A stretch of 5,612 nt of DNA from JBGPYB01 sp041493035. GTDB lineage: Bacteria; Acidobacteriota; Vicinamibacteria; Fen-336. The stretch spans positions 1 through 5,612 of the forward strand of contig JBGPYB010000237.1 of assembly GCA_041493035.1 (NCBI GenBank), written 5' to 3'. Below, in pieces: positions 1 to 4,761 of the stretch; within the stretch, counting starts at the first letter, position 1, and every line of letters begins with the position of its first letter. The position numbers were made by a program, and so were the translations under genes. Under the pieces are notes generated by a model. That model saw only the letters and a list, made by a program, of their open reading frames with translations. It made no database searches and had not been told where the DNA came from.

Positions 1-922
1 GCTTCGAGAAGCGGAGGTCGTTGAAGTCGCAATCGGAAGCCTGGAGGCCGTGCACCCAGGGTTGACCGGGGGCCTGGTCGCCGTGCCAGGTGTAGTTCGA
101 GAAGTTCCGGCCCGCCTTGGCCTCTTCGGGGGAGACCCCGCGGACTTTCACGTCGAGGAGAGCCAGGGAGTTGTTGAGCCGGTACATGCCGTACTTGCCG
201 AGCACACCCAGCAGGCCCATGCCCCCGCGCATCTTGATCGTGCGTGTGCCCGCCCCCCCCATCACCTTCACCATCTCGGGCTGGTAGCCCTGGGCGAGCA
301 AAAGCTTCGCCCCGTCGGCGCCGCTGTAGCGACGGGCGATCGCGTCGAGGGCGCGGGCGATGTTCGTGAACGCGTCCTCCCAAGTGCACTGGATGAACTC
401 GTCCTCGCCCCGGCGGTCGAACTTGAACTTCGCCTTGGTCTCTTTGGTCAGCTCGGGGAAGCCCGCCTCGGCCCAGGCCTGCCAGCCCTTGCGGACGATG
501 GGATGGCGGAGCCGGTAGGGGCCGTAGAGCACACGGTGGAACGTGTAGCCCTTGGCGCACTGACGCGGGTTCCAGTTGTTCGTGGCCTTGTTGCCGTAGA
601 GGTCGCCGTAGGTCTGGTAGTCGTAGGTGGCGCCCGCGCGCACGACGATGCCGTTGCGCACGTATGAGCGAATGCGGCAGGCGTGGGTGTCGTTGGGCGA
701 GCACACCCACTCGAAGCTCGAGTCGTAGCGGTACTGGTCGTGGTAGATCTTCTCCCAGTCCCGCGCAACGTGGCGGGACAAGGGGTTGCCGTCGTCGGCC
801 GGGCGCAGGAACGTGCAGCCGTGCTCCAGGGCGAGAACGGTGCCGGCGGCGCCGACACCGAGGAATTGCAGGAACTGCCGACGGGGGACGAGAGCCCCGT
901 CGTTGTTCGTTCTGCTTGTCAT
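1..922 (-). CDS. Type II DMSO reductase family molybdopterin oxidoreductase, catalytic alpha subunit (NxrA/pNarG-like), N-terminal part
   Basis: The gene runs off the left edge; 307 N-terminal residues are visible, of a family usually around 1000 or more. The start ATG (922-920) follows a G-rich Shine-Dalgarno-like stretch (931-939). Residues 13-27 form a Tat signal (PRRQFLQFLGVGAAG, twin Arg14-Arg15), so the folded enzyme should be exported to the periplasm. An N-terminal [4Fe-4S] motif follows: Cys74, Asp78, Cys82 and, 39 residues later, Cys122. This spacing matches NarG His49-Cys53-Cys57-Cys92, but with Cys for His and Asp for the first Cys. The segment YTWHGDQAPGQPWVHG aligns with the NarG segment carrying the molybdenum ligand Asp222, making Asp282 the likely Mo ligand. 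The family binds Mo-bisMGD and works with a four-cluster beta subunit. Nitrite, nitrate, (per)chlorate, selenate, DMS or hydrocarbon substrates remain open. It lies 64 bases after the haem subunit gene, very likely in one operon. Confidence 0.9.
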   Translation of the reverse strand, partial: MTSRTNNDGALVPRRQFLQFLGVGAAGTVLALEHGCTFLRPADDGNPLSRHVARDWEKIYHDQYRYDSSFEWVCSPNDTHACRIRSYVRNGIVVRAGATYDYQTYGDLYGNKATNNWNPRQCAKGYTFHRVLYGPYRLRHPIVRKGWQAWAEAGFPELTKETKAKFKFDRRGEDEFIQCTWEDAFTNIARALDAIARRYSGADGAKLLLAQGYQPEMVKVMGGAGTRTIKMRGGMGLLGVLGKYGMYRLNNSLALLDVKVRGVSPEEAKAGRNFSNYTWHGDQAPGQPWVHGLQASDCDFNDLRFSK

Positions 923-986
923 TCGTCGACCCCCCACCCTATCCCTCCCCACGTCATCCGGAATGCGGCACCTGAGATTGCCCCGC

Positions 987-2615
987 TCATCGCTCGACCA
1001 GCAGCTCTTGCCAGATGGTCACGGACTTCTTGCCGTCGCGGTCGCCCGCGGCTCCGTTCCAGATGGCGAACGAAATGGGCGTTCGGGAGCCCGGAGCCAG
1101 CGACACCGCGTCCGCCTTCCCGCCCCGGAGGGCACGGCGGAGCTGCACGTGGTACGCACCGGTCTCGTAGATGCCGAGGGCGTCCACGGCCTGGTCGGCG
1201 CGCGGCCGGGCCCGGAGCGTGCCGAAGCCCTGGGCCGTGAGATCCTCGGTCGCGCTCTTGCGGGTGGGATCGGCCACGATGTTGCCGGCGCCCCAGGCCG
1301 TCACAAAAGTCGGATCGGACTGAAGAGTGAGTGCGTTACGGGTGGGCTGTTCGATGGGCGACCGCAGCAGGTTCGGGTAGGAGTCGATGCCGATGTTGGG
1401 ATAGACCTTCTCGAGGTCCTGGAACGCGGGCTCGAGGTCGGCCTGGCGCTCGGCCTTCCACATCCAGATGTTCACAGGTCCCCCTGGCTGGCCCATGGCG
1501 AAGAACGGAGGCTCGGGGGTGAGGGAGAAGGCAACGGCCGCGGCATCACGAAAGTCCTGAGGCCTGATGGCCGTTGCGTCGTGACTCGTGTCGGCCCAGG
1601 AGAGCAGGATCGCCAGGTCCTTCCCGTCGTGAAGCGCGCGCACCGTTAGCGCCTCCGGCCGCTCGGCCCGCCACCAGAGGGGCATCAGGTGGAGGTCTAC
1701 AGGAGGCGCCGACTGCCAGCGGCCCGAGTCGGGGTGGTCGGGCAGCTCTTTCACGCGGGCAGCCACGATCCGGAACTTCTTCATCTCGACCTTCGCCCGC
1801 TGCCCGTCGCTCGAAAGCGACCTCACGAAGTGGACGAGGTCCCAGGCCTCCTGTCCGTGCAGGTAGCCGCTTTGGGGCATCGGCGACCCGGGCATGCCGG
1901 CCACGATGCGGCAATACACGCTCGCGGGATCGGGGCTGCCCTTGTAAACCCCGAGCGTGAGGTCACGCGGGCGGGTGGCGAAGCCCTTGGAGTCCGTCTG
2001 CTTCTGCTGGCCATCCCCCTTGCCCGTGGGGCCGTGGCAAGGTGCGCAGCTCTTCACGAAGGTGTGGCGCGCCCGCGCCTCGGCTTCCTTCGTGTAGGGC
2101 GGTTCCTTGGGCACGGAAACGACGCCCGAGGCATCGTTCCCGTCGCCGTCGGGCTCTCGGCTCGGCGGGATCGTCAGCGGGCGCTGCGAAAACGACTTGA
2201 CGTAGTGGACGAGCCCCCAGCGAGTGCGCTCGGGCAGATGGCTCCACGAGGGCATGGCGGAGCCGGGCATGCCGCGCGAGATCGTGCGGAACAGGTCCTC
2301 GTCGGTAGGCACGTTGTCCCAGGTGGAGACCAGGCGGAACTGACCCCTCGTGAAGTCTCGAGGCCGCGGATAGAGAAGATAGGCCGCCTCGCCTTCGCCG
2401 TTGCCGTCCTTGCCATGGCAGGCCCGGCATTCCTTCTCGTAGGTCTTCCGGCCGAGGCCGACGAGGTCGGGCGAGGAGGGGAGCGTTGTCGATGGGACGA
2501 GGGCGAACGGGATCAGGCCGGGCCGATCAGCCTGGGTGTCGCCCGCGCCGTGGCAGGAGCAAAGCAGCCCCACGGCGACTGCGGATGCGAAGAGCCTGTG
2601 CGCGGGTGCTCGCAT
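987..2615 (-). CDS. Di-haem cytochrome c lipoprotein fused to an ethylbenzene dehydrogenase-type gamma (haem b) domain
   Basis: This 542-aa electron-transfer subunit is predicted to sit on the periplasmic side. The start ATG is preceded by GGGGAGG with a 4-base gap. A hydrophobic leader ends in LLCSC, a lipobox that predicts lipidation at Cys21. Two cytochrome c modules follow. Module 1 (about residues 51-142) has CRACH at 63-67 and a distal Met in GMPGSAMP (114-122 region). Module 2 (about 178-269) has CAPCH at 190-194 and GMPGSPMP (240-247). The C-terminal part (about 280-541) matches the haem-binding gamma subunit of ethylbenzene dehydrogenase/DMS dehydrogenase: FFAMGQPGGPVNIWMWKA supplies the likely axial Met374, and GDRDGKKSVTIW the likely axial Lys529 or Lys530. 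It is transcribed ahead of the Mo subunit and probably links it to the respiratory chain. Stand-alone gamma subunits are roughly half this size, so this is a fusion. The domain calls are firm; partner and direction of electron flow are inferred. Confidence 0.92.
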   Translation of the reverse strand: MRAPAHRLFASAVAVGLLCSCHGAGDTQADRPGLIPFALVPSTTLPSSPDLVGLGRKTYEKECRACHGKDGNGEGEAAYLLYPRPRDFTRGQFRLVSTWDNVPTDEDLFRTISRGMPGSAMPSWSHLPERTRWGLVHYVKSFSQRPLTIPPSREPDGDGNDASGVVSVPKEPPYTKEAEARARHTFVKSCAPCHGPTGKGDGQQKQTDSKGFATRPRDLTLGVYKGSPDPASVYCRIVAGMPGSPMPQSGYLHGQEAWDLVHFVRSLSSDGQRAKVEMKKFRIVAARVKELPDHPDSGRWQSAPPVDLHLMPLWWRAERPEALTVRALHDGKDLAILLSWADTSHDATAIRPQDFRDAAAVAFSLTPEPPFFAMGQPGGPVNIWMWKAERQADLEPAFQDLEKVYPNIGIDSYPNLLRSPIEQPTRNALTLQSDPTFVTAWGAGNIVADPTRKSATEDLTAQGFGTLRARPRADQAVDALGIYETGAYHVQLRRALRGGKADAVSLAPGSRTPISFAIWNGAAGDRDGKKSVTIWQELLVER

Positions 2616-2663
2616 GGCGCCTCCCCCTGGCTTTCCCCGCAGGCTGCCATTCCCCTCGCGAGA

Positions 2664-2687
2664 GCCGTATGACGACCGTCATACGGC
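2664..2687. promoter_or_regulatory. Perfect 10-bp inverted repeat, operator-like, upstream of the cytochrome gene
   Basis: The arms GCCGTATGAC (2664-2673) and GTCATACGGC (2678-2687) are exact reverse complements around the 4-base spacer GACC. The inner part, ATGAC-N4-GTCAT, has the half-site and spacer geometry of CRP/FNR-family operators. It lies 48 bases upstream of the cytochrome start codon, and no T run follows on either side, so it is not a terminator. If the site is centred near -41.5, as for class II activators, transcription would start near 2634, leaving a leader of about 18 bases that includes the Shine-Dalgarno. That placement is inference. A 5' UTR hairpin is the alternative. Confidence 0.5.
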
Positions 2688-2746
2688 GCTTCGAATTGCG
2701 GGCGATCCAGCCAGAGGTCCGATCAGCTGGAACGGGCCCGGGGGAC

Positions 2747-2775
2747 TTGACAGAAGGCCCTGCGAGGCCGATCTT
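2747..2775 (+). promoter_or_regulatory. Possible sigma-70 promoter for the small RNA/leader unit
   Basis: A perfect TTGACA lies at 2747-2752. With a 17-base spacer the -10 position is GATCTT (2770-2775), which keeps only the second A and final T of TATAAT. The -35 box is exact but the -10 is poor, and in GC-rich DNA such a match can arise by chance. It is kept because a strong terminator downstream needs a plus-strand promoter somewhere before it. Confidence 0.2.
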
Positions 2776-2857
2776 CTGGGTGAACAAAGGCACCGGGCAG
2801 GGCCGCACGCCAGGTCGTTGAGTAGCATAGGCGGTTCACCCCGTAGCAGGAGGGTCG

Positions 2858-2926
2858 ATGGAAGTCGGCGGCACTCCACCCGGCGCTTTTGGGGCCCGCG
2901 TGGGCCCGAGCGTGAGCGGTTCGTAA
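2858..2926 (+). CDS. Candidate 22-codon small ORF with strong ribosome binding site
   Basis: AGGAGGG (2848-2854) sits 4 bases ahead of an ATG that opens a 22-codon frame ending at TAA (2924-2926). The predicted peptide begins MEVGGTPPGAFG and ends VSGS. It is rich in Gly and Ser, has no hydrophobic segment and shows no run of one amino acid such as a classical attenuator peptide would have. It lies between the long-range stem (2778-2841) and the terminator (2973-3009), whose stem opens 46 bases after the stop. It may be a leader peptide, a tiny protein or chance. Only the ribosome binding site and the placement support it. Confidence 0.2.
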   Translation: MEVGGTPPGAFGARVGPSVSGS

Positions 2927-2972
2927 ACGAGTCACGCACCTCTTGGTGCGCGGGGCAACAGCCCGATTCATG

Positions 2973-3009
2973 GAAGGCCCGGGGCCGATTCCCGGGCCTT
3001 CTTTTTTTT
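2973..3009 (+). terminator. Strong intrinsic (rho-independent) terminator
   Basis: GAAGGCCCGGG (2973-2983) and CCCGGGCCTTC (2991-3001) are perfect 11-bp complementary arms around the 7-base loop GCCGATT, followed at once by eight T (3002-3009). It acts on plus-strand transcripts. No ordinary plus-strand gene lies upstream in the window, so it must end a small RNA, a leader or a tiny gene. It also lies 209 bases ahead of the amidohydrolase start and would insulate that gene from upstream transcription. Confidence 0.93.
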
Positions 3010-3079
3010 CGGGCGAGCTACTCGAGGACCCGGCCCTCACCGCCGCCATGCCATCTCCGTGGAACTGGCCCGGGCCCTT

Positions 3080-3099
3080 CTCGCCTGGCGACAGGCGAG
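3080..3099. repeat. Intergenic inverted repeat (7-bp arms, 6-base loop)
   Basis: CTCGCCT (3080-3086) and AGGCGAG (3093-3099) are exact reverse complements around GGCGAC. No T run follows on either strand, so it is not an intrinsic terminator. It sits between the terminator and the amidohydrolase start and could be an operator or an mRNA hairpin. The rest of 3010-3218 shows no gene. A TAGCAT at 3191-3196 resembles a -10 box but lacks a convincing -35. Confidence 0.35.
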
Positions 3100-3207
3100 G
3101 CTCATCAGTCGCGTCACCGGCGACCTCGCATGCTTGGCCGGTCAGGGTTCGACGAAAATGCCTATCGTTTCGTTCGGGGAACGCTCAGGTTAGCATCCTG
3201 GCTCACG

Positions 3208-3213
3208 AGGTGA
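3208..3213 (+). promoter_or_regulatory. Ribosome binding site that fixes the amidohydrolase start
   Basis: AGGTGA lies 5 bases before the ATG at 3219. The open frame extends upstream to 2943, but that extension crosses the terminator and has no protein-like character, while the sequence after this site starts with a clear signal peptide. Confidence 0.75.
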
Positions 3214-3218
3214 AGACC

Positions 3219-4493
3219 ATGCGCACGACCCTGCTCGCGTTCCTTCTGGCGTGCTCCGCCACCGCTACCGGCGCCGAAACGCTGCTGCTCAAGGCAGGGC
3301 GCCTGATCGACGGGCGCGGGGGGCGACCCCTCGTCCCCGCCATGGTGCGCGTCGAAGGCGACCGCATCGTCGAGGTGGGAGAGCGGCTCGCCATCCCGCC
3401 GGGAGCCCGCGTCCTCGACCTCGGCGCGGCCACCCTGCTGCCCGGGTTCATCGACCTCCACACCCACCTGACCGACAAGGAGGACGTTCACTGGGAGGAG
3501 GTCCTCCTGAAGACGACGCCGTCGCAGGCCGCCCTCTGGGGCGCCCGCAACGCCCGCATCACGCTGGAGGCGGGCTTCACCACCTGCCGCGACATGGGAC
3601 CGACGTGGCCCTACGTCGACGTGGACCTGCGCGACGCCATCGCCCAGGGGGCGATCCCCGGCCCACGCCTGCTAGTGGCGGGCAACTACGTCTCCCCGAC
3701 GGGCGGAGCGGGCGACGCGCGGCAGTTTTCGCTGTTCGTGGAGGTGCCCACGGTCCAGAACCTCGCCGACGGGCCCGACGAGATCGTGAAGGCCGTACGC
3801 ACGAACTTCAAGCACGGCGCCGACCACATCAAGATCCTGGTGACGGGGGCGATGCTGTCCAAGGGGATCCAGCCCGAGCAACAGTCGTACTCCGACGAAG
3901 AGATCCGGGCCGCGGTCACCGAGGCGAAGCGCTGGGGCCGCACGGTTGCCGCCCACGCCCACGGTACCGAGGGGATCAAGGCCGCGATTCGCGCGGGAGT
4001 CCGGACCGTCGACCACGGCTCGATGCTCGACGCCGAGGCCATCGCGATGCTCAAGAAAGCCCCGACCTACTACGTCCCCACCCTCTACATCAGTCAGGTC
4101 ATGCCCAACGACCCGAAAGTGCCCGAGTCCGAGCGAGAGCGCGGGCGGAGGCTGCGGGAGCGGCAGCTCCAGTCCTTCAAGGATGCGCTCGCCGCCGGCC
4201 TCCCCATTGGCCTCGGCACCGACGCCTCAGTCATGCCCCACGGCCAGAACGCCAAGGAGCTCTCCTTCCGCGTCTCCCTCGGCGAGAGCCCGATGAGCGC
4301 CCTCGTGTCGGCCACCCGCATGAATGCCGAGATCCTGGGCTTGTCGGACCGGGTGGGAACGGTCGAGCCCGGCAAGTGGGCGGATCTCGTGGCGGTCCTC
4401 GGCGACCCCCTCCAGGACATCACAGTCACCGAGCGCGTGGGCTTCGTGATGAAGGCAGGGGTCGTGTTCAGGGACGGGTTGACCCGCCGTTAA
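3219..4493 (+). CDS. Secreted metal-dependent amidohydrolase (imidazolonepropionase/prolidase-like)
   Basis: This 424-aa hydrolase of the amidohydrolase superfamily starts with a signal peptide (MRTTLLAFLLACSATATGA, cut probably after Ala19), so it should act in the periplasm or outside. The N-terminal beta domain (residues 20-75) carries the typical KAGRLIDGRGG opening. The TIM-barrel metal ligands are in order: HTH at 81-83, Lys205 in HIKI (probable carbamylated lysine), HAH at 246-248, His266 in DHG and Asp335 in GTDA. The C-terminal GTVEPGKWADLV (380-391) is the usual return to the beta domain. Length and motif order are complete. Relatives include Xaa-Pro dipeptidases and imidazolonepropionase-like enzymes that cut cyclic amides or C-terminal dipeptides; the substrate here is not predictable. 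It stands alone on the plus strand and shows no functional link to the respiratory genes. Its stop overlaps the stop of the convergent small gene. Confidence 0.93.
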   Translation: MRTTLLAFLLACSATATGAETLLLKAGRLIDGRGGRPLVPAMVRVEGDRIVEVGERLAIPPGARVLDLGAATLLPGFIDLHTHLTDKEDVHWEEVLLKTTPSQAALWGARNARITLEAGFTTCRDMGPTWPYVDVDLRDAIAQGAIPGPRLLVAGNYVSPTGGAGDARQFSLFVEVPTVQNLADGPDEIVKAVRTNFKHGADHIKILVTGAMLSKGIQPEQQSYSDEEIRAAVTEAKRWGRTVAAHAHGTEGIKAAIRAGVRTVDHGSMLDAEAIAMLKKAPTYYVPTLYISQVMPNDPKVPESERERGRRLRERQLQSFKDALAAGLPIGLGTDASVMPHGQNAKELSFRVSLGESPMSALVSATRMNAEILGLSDRVGTVEPGKWADLVAVLGDPLQDITVTERVGFVMKAGVVFRDGLTRR

Positions 4494-4753
4494 CCGCCGC
4501 CATCGATCTCTGCCCGCTGTTGCTTCAGACGCTCCTGGTACGCGGCGAAGTTCGCGTCCGGCCAGGACTCCCGAAGTGCGTTCATCGACTCGAGGGTTCG
4601 ATGCTTGTGGACGCCGGCCGGGAAGCGCGACTGAATCGTTCGATATCCGAGCTCTCAGACGCGACGGATGGCCCGATAGAGAACCGGGTCGCCCGGCTCG
4701 TACCATCGATAGCCGTCCATTTCCTCGATGCTTCGAAACTTGTGAACGCCCAT
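4490..4753 (-). pseudogene. Small (87-codon) duplicated-motif protein, interrupted by an in-frame TGA at codon 33
   Basis: From ATG 4753-4751 the frame reads 32 codons (GVHKFRSIEEMDGYRW at residues 2-17), meets TGA at 4657-4655, then continues in the same frame as clearly protein-like sequence to TAA (4492-4490). The second half starts ELGYRTIQSRFPAG and repeats the first motif as GVHKHRTLESMN (residues 47-58), then ends in a charged helix-like tail. A TGG-to-TGA change would restore VWELGYRT, which reads naturally. I recall short proteins of this look (a KFRS-E motif, LWELG, then a second H-R-S-E motif) in other GC-rich bacteria but know no established function. It follows the esterase stop by 8 bases in another frame and was probably its co-transcribed partner. 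No Shine-Dalgarno is visible, so translational coupling is likely. Its tail overlaps the amidohydrolase end by 4 bases. Confidence 0.6.
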
Positions 4754-4761
4754 CTGTCGGG

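Larger units (their letters stand above)
2745..3009 (+). ncRNA. Candidate structured small RNA or leader RNA ending in an intrinsic terminator; family not recognised
   Basis: This plus-strand stretch carries a chain of complementary arms. A hairpin at 2751-2778 pairs CAGAAGGCC with GGCC...TTCTG around a GATC bulge. GGGTGAAC (2778-2785) pairs with GTTCACCC (2834-2841). GGCCCTG (2756-2762) can alternatively pair with CAGGGCC (2798-2804), which competes with the first hairpin or forms a pseudoknot. CGCACC-TCTT-GGTGCG lies at 2935-2950, GGGC-AACA-GCCC at 2953-2964, and the terminator at 2973-3009. I checked by eye for tRNA, tmRNA, RNase P, 4.5S RNA and c-di-GMP riboswitch signatures and saw none. 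6S RNA could not be confirmed or excluded. The terminator strongly implies plus-strand transcription; the 5' end and the function are guesses. Confidence 0.35.

Noticed and set aside
50..667. Long open frame on the plus strand across the Mo subunit gene
   Set aside because: It is antisense to a gene with clear Tat, Fe-S and Mo-ligand motifs. Its translation has no domain character and is a by-product of high GC.
1689..2672. 327-codon plus-strand open frame opposite the cytochrome gene
   Set aside because: It is antisense to both CXXCH modules, rich in Arg/Ala/Gly/His without motifs, and runs through the palindrome and the start of the real gene.
2679..2939. Minus-strand 86-codon frame in the intergenic region
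   Set aside because: No ribosome binding site, no recognisable motif, and a composition typical of chance frames in GC-rich DNA.
2981..2995. tRNA/tmRNA-like T-loop (GGGGCCGATTCCC)
   Set aside because: It lacks the conserved TTCGA loop and any acceptor or anticodon arm; it is the loop region of the terminator hairpin.
2943..3218. Upstream extension of the amidohydrolase frame
   Set aside because: It would place the terminator inside the coding sequence and bury the signal peptide; AGGTGA before 3219 marks the true start.
4655..4657. TGA as selenocysteine or as a tryptophan codon in an altered genetic code
   Set aside because: The next stretch shows no convincing SECIS-like hairpin, and the window's other genes use TGG for Trp and TGA as a normal stop (cytochrome gene).
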